Assembly (NCBI GenBank): GCA_021806885.1
Contig: JAKAPT010000005.1
Location: 1-48,768, forward strand
Direction: 5' to 3'
DNA: 48,768 nucleotides
Source: a bacterium
Lineage (GTDB): Bacteria; SZUA-79; Acidulodesulfobacterales; Acidulodesulfobacteraceae
Below, one piece after another: positions 27,639 through 38,400 of this stretch. Under the pieces are notes generated by a model. That model saw nothing but the letters and a program-made list of their open reading frames with translations. It searched no databases and had not been told where the DNA came from. The position numbers and the translations under genes were made by a program. Every line of letters begins with the position of its first letter. The stretch's first letter is position 1.

Positions 27639-28681
27639 TCGCCATAAATTATTCTCATCGATTTTTTTGCCTCGTTAATCGTTTGCTCCGCGATAAGCCG
27701 GGCCTTTTTTGTTCCTTCATAAAGAACGTCCCAGACCTCGTCCTTATTATTTGAATAATAAGCCCTTTTTTCATACATCGGTTCAAGTATATTTTTTATC
27801 GAACCAAAGACATTATCCTTGCATTGAACGCAGCCGATTTTTCCGTTTTTACAGTTGGCTTCCGTTTCTTTTATGAGGGTTTCACTGGAAAATGCCGTAT
27901 GGTATTTGAAGATGGTGCAGATATAGGGATTTCCCTTGTCGGTCGGGTGTATCCTGTTCTTGTCGGTAAGGGCGGTCCTTATCTTGCCCTTAACGACGCC
28001 TTCACTGTCGGAGAGGTTAATCGAGTTTCCGTAGGATTTACTCATTTTAAGCCCGCCGTCAAGCCCTACCAGCCTTGGAAACTTATCTATAAGGGCGAAA
28101 GGCTCTATAAGCTTTCCGCAATAAAGCTCGTTAAATTTCCTTATTATTTTTCTTGCAAGCTCGACATGCGGCAACTGGTCTATTCCAACCGGCACAAGGT
28201 CCGCCTTGAATATCGCGATATCGGCCGCCTGGCTTACGGGGTAACCCAGAAATCCGTACGTCAGCTCCTTGTAGCCCCTTTCTTTCGCCTCCGTTTTGAT
28301 AGTGGGGTTATGCCTCAGGGGGTTTATGGAAATAAGCATGGAGAAAAAAGCCGTCAGTTCCGCTATTTCGGGAACCATGGATTGAACGATTATAGTGGAT
28401 AATTTTGGATCTATTCCCGAAGAAAGGTAGTCGAGCGCCGCAAGGAATATATTTTCCCTAAGCATCTCAGGGTGTTCGAAGTTTGTGGTAAGCGCCTGAA
28501 TGTCCGCTATCAGTATAAAAGTCTCGTATTTATCCTGAAGCCTTATCCTGTTTCTTAAGGAACCGGTATAATGCCCCAGATGCAAGGGCCCCGTCGGGCG
28601 GTCCCCCGTCAGTATCCTTTCGTATTTGAATTTTGTCTCATCGGCTATCGCGGGATTTACCCCTTTTCCGTGTTCGTCCAT
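27635..28681 (-). CDS. trpS: Tryptophanyl-tRNA synthetase with a four-cysteine Fe-S-type motif
   Basis: Class I TrpRS. The HIGH-type signature is PLHLGHYTGSL and the KMSKS signature is LKMSKSYGNS. I prefer the ATG at 28681 (348 residues) because AGGAAA lies six bases upstream; the ORF track extends to a GTG at 28714 with no ribosome site. A distinctive feature is Cys255, Cys277, Cys284 and Cys287 (spacing C-x21-C-x6-C-x2-C), which nearly equals the C-x22-C-x6-C-x2-C motif that binds a [4Fe-4S] cluster near the anticodon region in Thermotoga maritima TrpRS. Enzyme charges tRNA-Trp. The gene stands alone, convergent with the permease and divergent from nadA. Confidence 0.96.
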   Translation of the reverse strand: MDEHGKGVNPAIADETKFKYERILTGDRPTGPLHLGHYTGSLRNRIRLQDKYETFILIADIQALTTNFEHPEMLRENIFLAALDYLSSGIDPKLSTIIVQSMVPEIAELTAFFSMLISINPLRHNPTIKTEAKERGYKELTYGFLGYPVSQAADIAIFKADLVPVGIDQLPHVELARKIIRKFNELYCGKLIEPFALIDKFPRLVGLDGGLKMSKSYGNSINLSDSEGVVKGKIRTALTDKNRIHPTDKGNPYICTIFKYHTAFSSETLIKETEANCKNGKIGCVQCKDNVFGSIKNILEPMYEKRAYYSNNKDEVWDVLYEGTKKARLIAEQTINEAKKSMRIIYGD

Positions 28682-28740
28682 TGAGTTTTCCTGTAGGGCT
28701 TTCCTGTTAACCACCAGGCTTTATATGATTTTAAACCTAA

Positions 28741-28764
28741 TTATAATATGTTATAATATTATAA
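28741..28764. promoter_or_regulatory. AT-rich repeat/palindrome in the trpS-nadA divergent promoter region
   Basis: TTATAATAT occurs twice (28741-28749 and 28751-28759), and the second copy forms the perfect palindrome TTATAATATTATAA. It supplies -10-like TATAAT elements on both strands for the divergent genes. It is one central base short of the PerR consensus (TTATAATNATTATAA). Promoter role is likely, operator role speculative. Confidence 0.45.
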
Positions 28765-28797
28765 ACAAGCGCAATTTAATTTAATCCGGTGGTTTTT

Positions 28798-29736
28798 ATG
28801 GCTCGTAATTTAGCTGAAAACAATAAGAATGAAGATATAAAATTAAAACAGGGGATAATAAGGAACCTATTAAAGGAAAAAAACGCCGTATTGCTCGCCC
28901 ACAATTACCAGAGGGGGGAAATCCAGGAAATCGCCGATTTTCAGGGGGATTCGCTGGAGCTTTCGATTAAGGCTAATAAAACAGAAGCCGACATTATAGT
29001 TTTTGCCGGGGTCAGGTTTATGGCTGAGAGCGCGGCAATAATGAACCCCGAAAAAATCGTGATTCTTCCAAATGGCGGAGCCGGCTGTCCCATGGTTGAT
29101 ATGATAACCCCTGAAGATATACTCAACCTTAAGGAAGAATATCCAGGCTCTCCGGTCGTCGCCTATGTTAATACCTCGGCAAAATGCAAGGCGGTGTCCG
29201 ACATATGCTGCACTTCCGCCAACGCTGTCAAAGTGGTAAATTCACTCCCCGCGAAAAGGGTCATAATGGTTCCGGATAAAAACCTCGGAAGCTATGTCCA
29301 GAGATACACAATCAAGGAAATTATAAACTGGCCCGGCTTTTGCCCGCCGCATCAAAGGACGACGCCTGAGAATATCAAGACCCTCAAGAAGAGGTTCCCG
29401 GATTCCGTATTTGTGGCCCACCCCGAATCCTCTCCCGAAACCATTAATGTGGCGGACCACGTATCCTCAACCTCCGGAATGTATAAATTCGTAAAGGAAT
29501 CCAGGGCAAAATATTTCATTATAGGCACTGAAAGAGGGATAATATATAAAATGGAAAAAGAAAACCCTGGCAAGGTTTTCATTTCCTCAAATCCGGGGCT
29601 CGTGTGTCCCAACATGAAAAGAACCCATCTGGAGGACATTATAGACTCGCTCTCGAATCTTAAGAACGTTATAAAAATACCTGAAGAAATTAGACTCAAG
29701 GCAAGAAGGGCTATTGAAAATATGCTTGCCCTTTAG
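28798..29736 (+). CDS. nadA: Quinolinate synthase A
   Basis: A 312-residue NadA (315 from the upstream GTG at 28789). It condenses iminoaspartate with dihydroxyacetone phosphate to quinolinate for NAD synthesis, using a [4Fe-4S] cluster. Cluster cysteines sit in GGAGCPMVD, in the SAKCKAVSDICCTSANA region and in GLVCPNMKRT. Typical blocks include AHNYQRGEIQEIADFQGDSLELS, VFAGVRFMAESAAIMNPEK, VAHPESSPE and SSTSGM. I choose the ATG at 28798 because GGTGG lies five bases upstream. nadB and nadC are not in the window. It heads the long plus-strand gene run that continues with glyQ 35 bases later. Confidence 0.96.
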   Translation: MARNLAENNKNEDIKLKQGIIRNLLKEKNAVLLAHNYQRGEIQEIADFQGDSLELSIKANKTEADIIVFAGVRFMAESAAIMNPEKIVILPNGGAGCPMVDMITPEDILNLKEEYPGSPVVAYVNTSAKCKAVSDICCTSANAVKVVNSLPAKRVIMVPDKNLGSYVQRYTIKEIINWPGFCPPHQRTTPENIKTLKKRFPDSVFVAHPESSPETINVADHVSSTSGMYKFVKESRAKYFIIGTERGIIYKMEKENPGKVFISSNPGLVCPNMKRTHLEDIIDSLSNLKNVIKIPEEIRLKARRAIENMLAL

Positions 29737-29771
29737 TATAATAAAAGGCTCTTAAAAGAGGGCAAGACGCC

Positions 29772-30635
29772 ATTAAAACCAAGAATCTCGATTTTCAGCA
29801 TCTGATATTTCAACTCCAAAATTTCTGGTCTGATTTTGGATGCGTAATTCTCCAGCCGTACGATATGGAAGTTGGGGCGGCGACCTTTGCGCCTTACACT
29901 TTCCTAAAATGTCTTGAAAACAGTGATTGGCGCGTGGCCTATGTTCAGCCCTCGAGGAGGCCCGGCGACGGAAGATATGGTCAGAACCCCAACAGGCTTG
30001 GCCGCTATTACCAGTTCCAGGTCATTATTCAGCCTTATATAAACGATATACAGGATATTTACCTTGACAGCCTCAGGTTTATTTCGATAGACCCCTCTCT
30101 TCATGATGTAAGGTTTGTTGAAGATGACTGGGAATCCCCGACGCTAGGTGCGTGGGGGCTTGGGTGGGAGGTCTGGCTCGACGGCATGGAAATTACCCAG
30201 TTCACCTATTTTCAGCAAATAGGGGGGGTGCCACTGGAGAAGCCCGCGATAGAAATCACCTACGGGCTTGAAAGAATAGCCATGTACCTTCAAAATAGGG
30301 ACAACGTTTTTGAAATAGACTGGAACGATAAGCTAAAGTACGGCGACGTTCACAGGGACGACGAGTTGCAGTTTTCAAGATATGGATTCGAATTCGCCTC
30401 CGAGGAAGCCCTCTTCAATCTTTTCGACATTTATAAAAAAGAGGCGGAAGCGCTTCTCGCTAATAAAGACCCTGAGCTTGTCAAACCAGCGTATGAATGC
30501 TGCCTTAAGTGCTCCCATATTTTTAACCTGCTTGACGCAAGGGGGCTTATCAGCGTATCGGAAAGAATGAACTACATACTCAGGGTGAGGAGCATTGCAG
30601 AGGGTTGCGCGAGGCTTTATTCTTATAAAAAATGA
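29772..30635 (+). CDS. glyQ: Glycyl-tRNA synthetase alpha subunit, apparent ATT start
   Basis: The ORF track starts at 29865 ([17 protein letters not shown]), but this removes about 30 conserved residues. The frame upstream encodes [26 protein letters not shown], which matches the GlyQ N-terminus closely. No ATG, GTG or TTG exists between the in-frame stop (29742-29744) and 29865. The best start is ATT at 29772, with AGAGGG nine bases before it. This gives 287 residues, the usual GlyQ length, and an N-terminus the same length as E. coli GlyQ. The rest is standard ([31 protein letters not shown]). It forms the alpha2beta2 GlyRS with GlyS, whose start overlaps its stop (ATGA). ATT initiation is known for infC. 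Confidence 0.93.
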   Translation: MKTKNLDFQHLIFQLQNFWSDFGCVILQPYDMEVGAATFAPYTFLKCLENSDWRVAYVQPSRRPGDGRYGQNPNRLGRYYQFQVIIQPYINDIQDIYLDSLRFISIDPSLHDVRFVEDDWESPTLGAWGLGWEVWLDGMEITQFTYFQQIGGVPLEKPAIEITYGLERIAMYLQNRDNVFEIDWNDKLKYGDVHRDDELQFSRYGFEFASEEALFNLFDIYKKEAEALLANKDPELVKPAYECCLKCSHIFNLLDARGLISVSERMNYILRVRSIAEGCARLYSYKK

Positions 30636-32776
30636 GCGAATATATTCTTGAAATCGGTTCGGGGGAATTGCCTTATTCCGAGGTAAAAGCCATACCTCTT
30701 TTTTTAAAAAAATCATTTGAGGATTTTTTTGAAGGCGGCCTGGGGCTTTCCAGAAAGCCCGTTATTCTGGCCTACTCAACCCCAAAGAGAATTTTTGTAT
30801 TAATTAAAGACCTGCCCGGGAAAACTGACGGGAGGGAGGAGGAAATTTTAGGTCCTCCGGTTGCCATTTCTTATCATGACGGTCGTCCCGCGGTTCCCCT
30901 GCTCCAGTTTATGAAAAAAAACGGCGTTGAAAATATTAAAAAAATTTATACGGTTAACCAGAAAAAAGGGGCTTATACCGCGTATAGAAAGATTATTAAG
31001 GAAGTCCTCCTTAAAAATATTATAAAAGAGAAGGTACCTGAAATAATTAAAAACATCCCTTTTAAAAAATCCATGTTCTGGATGGACAGGGATATCCGAT
31101 ACCCCAGGCCCGTATTGTGGATCCTTTCCGTTTTCGACGGGAAACCGCTTCCATTTAAATACGGCAATATAAAAGCGTCTGACAGCACCCGCATTTTCGG
31201 GCAGGGTAAAATATTAATTGAAAAAATCGAGTCGGGAGAAAACTATTTCAGGCTTCTTTCAAAAAAAGGGATTGTTCTGAAAAATGAAGCCAGAAAGGAT
31301 TTTATTGAAAAAGAGATAGGCAGGCTATCGAAAAGCATCGGCTCTTTTGTTCCTGAATATGATGATGAATTCATGGACGAGATTGTCGGCTTGACCGAGA
31401 CTCCTTATCCGGTGTTATGCGATTTCGAGGAGAAGTTCCTTTCCATCCCCGAAGAGATCCTTTCCGTAGTCATGAAGAAACACCAGAGATTTTTCCCCCT
31501 CAGGAATAAAAAGGGGATGGCGTCTTCCTTCATAGGGGTAGCCGATTCCAATACAAAGGCGTTGAATCCAAAAAACCTGGCCGTTCTCAATAAAAACATC
31601 CGTTACGGCTATACGAGGGTCTTAAGGGCAAGGCTTTCGGATGCCGATTTCTTTTTTACGGAGGATAAGAAAAAGCCTCTTTCATATTTTACGGAAAGAA
31701 CAAAAGGCATAATGTTTTATGAGGGTCTGGGTTCATACTACGATAAAACGGAAAGAATTCAAGAAACAGGTATTTTTATTGCCGGGCGTCTTAATTTTGG
31801 GCAAGAAATTATAGATGACTGCAAAAAAGCATCCTCGTTATTGAAATTTGACCTTGGGACTCACGTTGTTTATGAATTTCCCGAGATGCAGGGCGTCATG
31901 GGAAGAATTTATGCTAAACATGCCGGGGAGAATGAACCTGTTTCAAGGGCAGTGGAAGAACATTATTGTCCCGTTTCCATGGGCGGGAAAAGAATTTTAC
32001 CTTCAAGCGACCTGTCGGCCTTGTGCGCCCTTTCCGACAAATTAGATACGGTATTCTCGTTTGTAATGCTTAAAAAGCTTCCTACGGGGGAAGCCGACCC
32101 GTTTTATCTAAGAAGGGCGATGATAGGGATAATAGAGATAATACTTAACAGAAAATATATTATAAAACTGGAAGAAATATTTGACCATTATTTTGAAAAT
32201 ATTATAAAAACGGGACATAATTTTGGTTTTTCGGAAAAATTATGCCTCTCAAGAAAGGACGAATTAAAACCGTTATTTGAGAATTTCGCGGTAACGAGGT
32301 TCAAAAACCATCTTCTGAGCGAAGGCTATAGGCCGGACGAAATTTCCTCTATCCTTGAAGACGGCGCGGGACTTGATTTCTATTCCCTTAAACTAAGGAT
32401 CGATTTCGTTTCAAGGTACAGAATTCATGAGGAATTTTTCGAGCTTGCCCAGGCCTACAAGAGGATAAGAAATATCACCATTAACTTCCCGGAACTGGTT
32501 TATTACGATATTGAAAAGCTTACTTTAAAAGAAGAGTTGAGCCTTGAGAATAAATACGCTGAAATAAAAGATACAGCGTTGGCCTTTGTCCATAAAGGCG
32601 ATTATCTGAAAGCAATGAATTTACTCTATAGACTAAAGGAGCCGGTAAACCTGTTTTTTGATAAAGTGCTTATAATGGCGGAAGATAAGGACCTCAGAAA
32701 TTCCAGGCTGGGATTATTAAATAATATTCTATTATTATTAAAAAATATTTGCGATTTTTCGGCTCTTTCATATTAA
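30632..32776 (+). CDS. glyS: Glycyl-tRNA synthetase beta subunit
   Basis: A 714-residue GlyS, slightly longer than the common 690. The N-terminus ([30 protein letters not shown]) and the HD-like core (ITRFKNHLL... and [66 protein letters not shown]) match the bacterial beta subunit; the C-terminal part is helical and binds tRNA. ATGA overlap with glyQ implies translational coupling. Together they form the bacterial heterotetrameric enzyme. ppdK follows 42 bases later. Confidence 0.97.
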   Translation: MSEYILEIGSGELPYSEVKAIPLFLKKSFEDFFEGGLGLSRKPVILAYSTPKRIFVLIKDLPGKTDGREEEILGPPVAISYHDGRPAVPLLQFMKKNGVENIKKIYTVNQKKGAYTAYRKIIKEVLLKNIIKEKVPEIIKNIPFKKSMFWMDRDIRYPRPVLWILSVFDGKPLPFKYGNIKASDSTRIFGQGKILIEKIESGENYFRLLSKKGIVLKNEARKDFIEKEIGRLSKSIGSFVPEYDDEFMDEIVGLTETPYPVLCDFEEKFLSIPEEILSVVMKKHQRFFPLRNKKGMASSFIGVADSNTKALNPKNLAVLNKNIRYGYTRVLRARLSDADFFFTEDKKKPLSYFTERTKGIMFYEGLGSYYDKTERIQETGIFIAGRLNFGQEIIDDCKKASSLLKFDLGTHVVYEFPEMQGVMGRIYAKHAGENEPVSRAVEEHYCPVSMGGKRILPSSDLSALCALSDKLDTVFSFVMLKKLPTGEADPFYLRRAMIGIIEIILNRKYIIKLEEIFDHYFENIIKTGHNFGFSEKLCLSRKDELKPLFENFAVTRFKNHLLSEGYRPDEISSILEDGAGLDFYSLKLRIDFVSRYRIHEEFFELAQAYKRIRNITINFPELVYYDIEKLTLKEELSLENKYAEIKDTALAFVHKGDYLKAMNLLYRLKEPVNLFFDKVLIMAEDKDLRNSRLGLLNNILLLLKNICDFSALSY

Positions 32777-32818
32777 GACAAAAATATAAAATATATAAAA
32801 TATCTTCGGAGGATTAAA

Positions 32819-35470
32819 ATGGCAAAATATGTGTATTTTTTTGGAAACAAGGACGCCGATGGAAACGGAACCATGAAAAATCTCCTTGGCGGAAAAGGAG
32901 CGGGCCTTGCTGAAATGACAAACATAGGGATAAGAGTCCCGGCCGGTTTTACCATTACCACCGAGGTATGTTCATATTATTATAATAACGGGAAAAAATA
33001 TCCGGAGGAGTTGAAAGAAGAGGTAAATAAGAATTTAAGAATAGTGGAAGAAGCAATGGGGGCTAAATTTGGGGATTCCAAAAATCCCCTTCTTGTTTCC
33101 GTCAGAAGCGGAGCGAGGATTTCAATGCCCGGGATGATGGATACCGTTCTTAACCTGGGGCTTAACGATGAAGCGGTTAAGGGCCTTATAAAAAAATCCG
33201 GGAATGAGAGATTTGCTTACGATACCTATAGAAGGTTTATTCAAATGTTTTCAAACGTGGTGCTTGGGCTGGATGCCTCTTTGATGGAATCCGCCCTTGA
33301 ACAGAAAAAATCAGAAAAAGGCGCGAGAAACGACAACGAATTAACGGCTGAAGACCTGAAAGACCTTGTCAAAAAATTTAAAGGCATAGTAAAAAAGGAA
33401 AAGGGATTTTCTTTTCCGGATAACCCCGTGGAGCAATTGTGGATGGGGATATCCGCCGTATTCGAATCATGGAACGTCCCGAGGGCGATTACCTATAGAA
33501 AGCTCAACAAGATTCCGGAAGACTGGGGAACAGCCGTGAACGTCGTTTCCATGGTATACGGCAATATGGGGAATTCCTCTGCCACGGGGGTTTCGTTTAC
33601 AAGGAATCCCTCTACGGGCGAAAATGGTTTTTACGGGGAATACCTTATAAACGCTCAGGGAGAAGATGTCGTCGCGGGGATAAGGACCCCTCAGCCGGTC
33701 AACGAATTTTCAAAGAAAAACCCCGGGGATATTTCCCTTGAAAAGGTCATGCCGGAGGCATACAAGGAGCTCCTTGATTACGCCCGTCTCCTCGAAAATC
33801 ATTATAAAGACATGCTTGACCTTGAATTTACCATTCAGGAAGGGGTTCTTTACATGCTCCAGGTAAGAAGCGGCAAGAGAACGGCCAAGGCAGCCGTTAA
33901 GATAGCGGTGGACATGGTAAACGAGGGTCTTATCGATAAAAAAACGGCCGTAAAAAGGATAGACCCGAACGGGGTAGCCCAGCTTATGTATCCTACTGTC
34001 GATACAAAATCCAAAAAGGACGTTATCGCGGCGGGACTTCCCGCGTCTCCCGGCGCGGCGAGCGGGGAAATAGTTTTCTCCGCCGAGGAAGCCGAGGAAG
34101 AAGTAAAGAAAGGCAAAAAGGTTATTCTCGTAAGGATGGAAACCTCCCCGGAGGATATCCACGGCATGGCTGTTTCCGAAGGAATACTAACCGCAAGGGG
34201 AGGGATGACCTCCCATGCCGCCGTCGTGGCAAGGGGTATGGGCAAGTGTGCCGTGACCGGGTGTTCATCAATCGAGATAAATGAAAAAAATGGGGAATTA
34301 ACCGCCGGAAACAGGAAATTCAAGAAAGGAAGCGTAATCACCCTTAACGGTTCAACCGGAGAAGTATATAACGGACAGGTAAAAATGGTTACCCCTGAAT
34401 TTAACGAGGATTTCTTAAAAATAATAAATTATGCGGACGAATTCAGAAAGTTACGGGTAAGGGCAAATGCGGATACCCCGGAAGACGCGCGGGTCGCGAG
34501 AAAATACGGCGCGGAAGGAATAGGGCTTTGCCGTACGGAGCATATGTTTTTTAAGGGCGACAGGATAAAAGCGGTAAGGGAGATGATCCTTTCCGACACT
34601 CCCGGGGAAAGACAGGTGGCTCTCGCAAAGATCCTTCCAATGCAGAGGTCCGATTTTCTTGAGTTATATTATGAAATGAAGGGTTATTCCGTAAATATCC
34701 GGCTTCTTGACCCGCCGCTCCACGAGTTTTTGCCAAAGACCGAAGCGGACATAAGGGAGCTTTCCGCGATTATGAAGGTCCCTTACGAAAGATTAAAATC
34801 CAAGGTGGTTTCGCTTCACGAGGTTAATCCCATGCTGGGCCACAGGGGGTGCAGGCTGGGCGTAAGTTATCCCGAAATTTACGAGATGCAGGTTCAGGCG
34901 ATAATGGAAGCGGCCTGCGAATTCCATAAGAAAGGAAATTCTATAACTCCCGAGATTATGATTCCGGTTGTGGGAATTTATGAGGAGATAAAGCTTCTTA
35001 AAGAACTTGTTTATAAAAAAGCAAATGAAACAATGTCCAAATACGGGATTAATTTTAAATTCCTTGTCGGAACGATGATAGAGCTTCCGAGGGCCTGCAT
35101 GGTCGCCGACGAAATCGCCAAAGAAGCGGAGTTTTTCTCTTTCGGGACGAATGACCTTACCCAGACTACATTCGGATTTTCGAGGGACGATATAGGCGCC
35201 TTCCTGCCCGATTACATCGGTAAAAATATCCTTAAGGTGGACCCTTTTGTCGAGCTTGACAGAAGCGGGGTGGGCGAATTAATGAAGATAGCCGTCAACA
35301 AGGGGACTAAAACCAGGCCGGATATTAAGCTTGGAATATGCGGGGAGCACGGGGGAGACCCATCGTCCATAGAATTCTGTCATAATCTTAATCTAAATTA
35401 TGTAAGCTGTTCCCCTTACAGGGTGCCTGTGGCCATAATCGCGTCGGCTATAAGCGCCCTTAAAGATTGA
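32819..35470 (+). CDS. ppdK: Pyruvate, phosphate dikinase
   Basis: An 883-residue PPDK interconverting pyruvate, ATP and Pi with PEP, AMP and PPi. The N-terminal ATP-grasp domain (LLGGKGAGLAEMTNIGIRVPAGFTITTEVC, SVRSGARISMPGMMDTVLNLGLND) is followed by the swivelling phosphohistidine domain (GGMTSHAAVVARGMGKCAVTG, catalytic His in TSHAA) and the TIM-barrel PEP domain (GIGLCRTEHMF, FSFGTNDLTQTTFGFSRDD, GICGEHGGDP with the catalytic Cys). Length is typical. A GGAGG site precedes the ATG. Adjacent glyQ-glyS-ppdK is an order I recall from deltaproteobacteria. Probably supplies PEP for gluconeogenesis or energy-saving glycolysis in an anaerobe. Confidence 0.98.
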   Translation: MAKYVYFFGNKDADGNGTMKNLLGGKGAGLAEMTNIGIRVPAGFTITTEVCSYYYNNGKKYPEELKEEVNKNLRIVEEAMGAKFGDSKNPLLVSVRSGARISMPGMMDTVLNLGLNDEAVKGLIKKSGNERFAYDTYRRFIQMFSNVVLGLDASLMESALEQKKSEKGARNDNELTAEDLKDLVKKFKGIVKKEKGFSFPDNPVEQLWMGISAVFESWNVPRAITYRKLNKIPEDWGTAVNVVSMVYGNMGNSSATGVSFTRNPSTGENGFYGEYLINAQGEDVVAGIRTPQPVNEFSKKNPGDISLEKVMPEAYKELLDYARLLENHYKDMLDLEFTIQEGVLYMLQVRSGKRTAKAAVKIAVDMVNEGLIDKKTAVKRIDPNGVAQLMYPTVDTKSKKDVIAAGLPASPGAASGEIVFSAEEAEEEVKKGKKVILVRMETSPEDIHGMAVSEGILTARGGMTSHAAVVARGMGKCAVTGCSSIEINEKNGELTAGNRKFKKGSVITLNGSTGEVYNGQVKMVTPEFNEDFLKIINYADEFRKLRVRANADTPEDARVARKYGAEGIGLCRTEHMFFKGDRIKAVREMILSDTPGERQVALAKILPMQRSDFLELYYEMKGYSVNIRLLDPPLHEFLPKTEADIRELSAIMKVPYERLKSKVVSLHEVNPMLGHRGCRLGVSYPEIYEMQVQAIMEAACEFHKKGNSITPEIMIPVVGIYEEIKLLKELVYKKANETMSKYGINFKFLVGTMIELPRACMVADEIAKEAEFFSFGTNDLTQTTFGFSRDDIGAFLPDYIGKNILKVDPFVELDRSGVGELMKIAVNKGTKTRPDIKLGICGEHGGDPSSIEFCHNLNLNYVSCSPYRVPVAIIASAISALKD

Positions 35471-38400
35471 TGATTTCAGAAGACATAGAGCCTTATTCCC
35501 TGGCCTCCTTCTCGCTGGAGGCCTCTTTTTTTCTGGAAGGGGGAATTCCTGAATGGATTTCTCAAGGCCCGGCGGTATTTTTGTGTTCGGATTACTCTAC
35601 CGCGAAGGGAATTTACGACGCTTTTTCTTTTTTTCAGAATATCCTTAAGAAATCAAACCCCCTGTTCAACCAAAAAAGTGTCTTTTTTTGCGAAGACATA
35701 ATCCCGTTAAGCATTTTATATGACATTAGAAATAATCATAATTCCGCTATAATACTCACTCCTTCATCATTTTTCTCCGGCGTGCCGGATTATGAAAATA
35801 TTGAGAGGTCCTTCCTGAGCTTTAAAAAGGGTTCGGCGTTTTCCATGGATAAATTAACCAAGACCCTTCTTGGTTTTGGCTACGAGAGGGTCAACCAGGT
35901 TGAGAATTATAATGAATTTGCGGTAAGGGGGGGGATAGTCGACATTTATGCTCCCGAAAGCCCGTTTCCTGCAAGGATGGATTTCTTTGACGAGATAATA
36001 GAATCCATCAGGTATTTTAACCTTAACTCACAGAGGAGCTTCCAGGATATTAACAGCTTTGCCGTTTTCCCCGAAAACCAGGATTTTATTGAAAGAAGGC
36101 TTAACCTTTTAAACGTTCTTGAGAAACCGGTTTTATTTTTTGAAAACCCCCTGGAGGGCTTTAAGGGGTTCCTTGAGAGAGGGGGGAACAGTTCATTTTT
36201 TCTTAAGGGATTGGAAAACGCCTTCAAAATTTTCAGCTTCGACGCAAGAAAATCGGAAATATTGTCCTGCAAAAAAGGCAGTATCGATTCATGCGATACG
36301 CTCTTTAAATACACTGGTAATTTTAAAAGGCCTTTATTTATAAAAAATTTTAAATATGAAAACGGGGAGCTGAACCATAATTTGATCAGGAAGACTTTCC
36401 TGAAGCTTTTTGAGAGGAAATACCGCGTTGTCCTTTCCGTAAAAAACGAGGTTCACCGGGAAAGAATGAAAGGAATATTTTCCTCGGCCGGCATTGAAGA
36501 GGGGGATGGATTTTCTATAGAGACGGGAGGAATTTCTTCAGGATTGATATCAAGAAAATATCGTCTTCTTGTTTTTACGGGCGAAGAGCTTTTCAGGCAG
36601 CATTTAGATATCCTTGATTATGAGGGAATAAAGCAACCCGCGGGGATTGATTATTTTGAGCCTTTAAGGGATATATCGCCCGGGGATTTTGTGGTCCATG
36701 ATGAATTCGGCATAGGTAAATTTAAGGGAATTAAAAGAATTTCCGCCAACAGGACCGAATCGGATTATTTCGAACTGGTTTTCGAGGGGGGCGACAAAGT
36801 TTATCTTTCCGCCGAGAAGATTTATTTAATGCATAAATATATTTCCTCTTCAGCAGAACACGAGCCTAAATTAAGCAGGCTCGGAACGAGTATATGGAAA
36901 AAGCATAAAAGGACCGCTAGGGAAAGGATTAACGGAATAGTGGAAGATTTAAAGGTGTTGTACGCTAAAAGGGCAACCCGGAGGGGGTTTGCCTTTTCAA
37001 CGGACGACGAGCAGTTAAGGGAATTTGAGGAAGATTTTCCCTTCGAGGAAACCATGGACCAGGCAAAGGCCATAAATGAAGTCCTTTCCGATATGCATCT
37101 TAACAAGCCGATGGACAGGCTGATATGCGGGGATGTGGGTTTCGGTAAAACCGAAGTTGCCCTGAGGGCAGCCTTTAAGGCGGCAATGGACGGAAAACAG
37201 GTGGCCTTTCTCGCTCCCACGACCATACTGGTTGAGCAGCATTTTAATAATTTCGAAAAAAGGCTTGAAAAATATCCCCTGAGGGCAGCTTATTATTCGA
37301 GATTTATGAACCGCGCCGAGGAAAAGGCCGTCCTTGAAGGGTTGAAAAACGGCGGTATAGACATAGTAATAGGCACTCATAAACTGCTTGGAGACAAGAT
37401 AAAGTTCCATGACCTCGGGCTTCTCATTATCGACGAAGAACAGAAATTCGGGGCGCTGCAGAAGGAAAAAATAAAAAAGATGCGCATGGACGTGGACGTG
37501 CTTGCAATGAGCGCGACCCCCATTCCCAGGACCCTTTATCTTTCCCTTTCTGGTATCAGGGACTTAAGCATAATAGGAACCCCTCCCGCGGGCAGGAAAA
37601 ATGTAATTACGACTATAATGGAATATGACGCGCAGACAATAAGACAGGCGATATTAAGGGAGACCAAAAGGGGCGGCCAGACTTATTTTATTACAGGGAA
37701 AATTTCGGAACTCGAAGAAATTTATAAAAGATTATCCGCCCTTATACCCGACATAAAAATAGGAATCGTTCACGGAAGATTAAACGCTTTTGAAATTGAA
37801 GACATAATGCATCGGTTTTACCGAAAGGGATATGACCTTTTATTAAGCACATCGATTATAGAATCAGGTCTTGATAACCCGAACGTGAATCTTATCGTTA
37901 TTAATAACGCCGAAAACTTTGGGCTTAGCACCCTTTACCAGCTAAGGGGCAGGGTGGGAAGGTCCCATATACAGGCATACTGCTACCTTATAGCGGGGGT
38001 TGGACTGAATAACCTTACGGGAGAGCAGAAAAAGAGGCTGAATTCGCTTAAGGAATACAGCGAGCTCGGTTCGGGATTCAGGCTGTCCATGGCGGATCTG
38101 GAAATCAGGGGGGCGGGAAATATCCTTGGAGGCGCTCAATCAGGGCACATCGACGGGGTCGGCCTCGAGATGTGCATGCAGATGCTTAATGAAGAAATTG
38201 ATAAAATGAAAGGAATAGCGCTCCCTCGCAATATAAATCCCGAAGTAAAAACAACCCTCCCCGTCTTCCTGCCGGATTCTTATATTGAAGACAACAAAAC
38301 CAAACTCAATATATACAGGAAACTTTCTAACTGCGTTGACATTTCCAAAATCGAGGACCTCAAAAAAGAGCTTAAAGACAGGTTCGGGAAACCCCCCGCG

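Noticed and set aside
27824-28402. 192-residue plus-strand ORF
   Set aside because: Antisense to trpS, no family features, no ribosome site; a shadow.
29865-30635. glyQ starting at the tracked ATG
   Set aside because: This drops about 30 residues conserved in GlyQ, including the block ending in VILQPYD, which is encoded in frame just upstream.
33850-34341. 163-residue minus-strand ORF
   Set aside because: Antisense to the ppdK phosphohistidine domain, which is fully intact; a shadow.
35467-35469. TTG as the mfd start
   Set aside because: The adjacent ATG at 35470 overlaps the ppdK stop in TGATG, a common coupling arrangement; the two differ by one residue.
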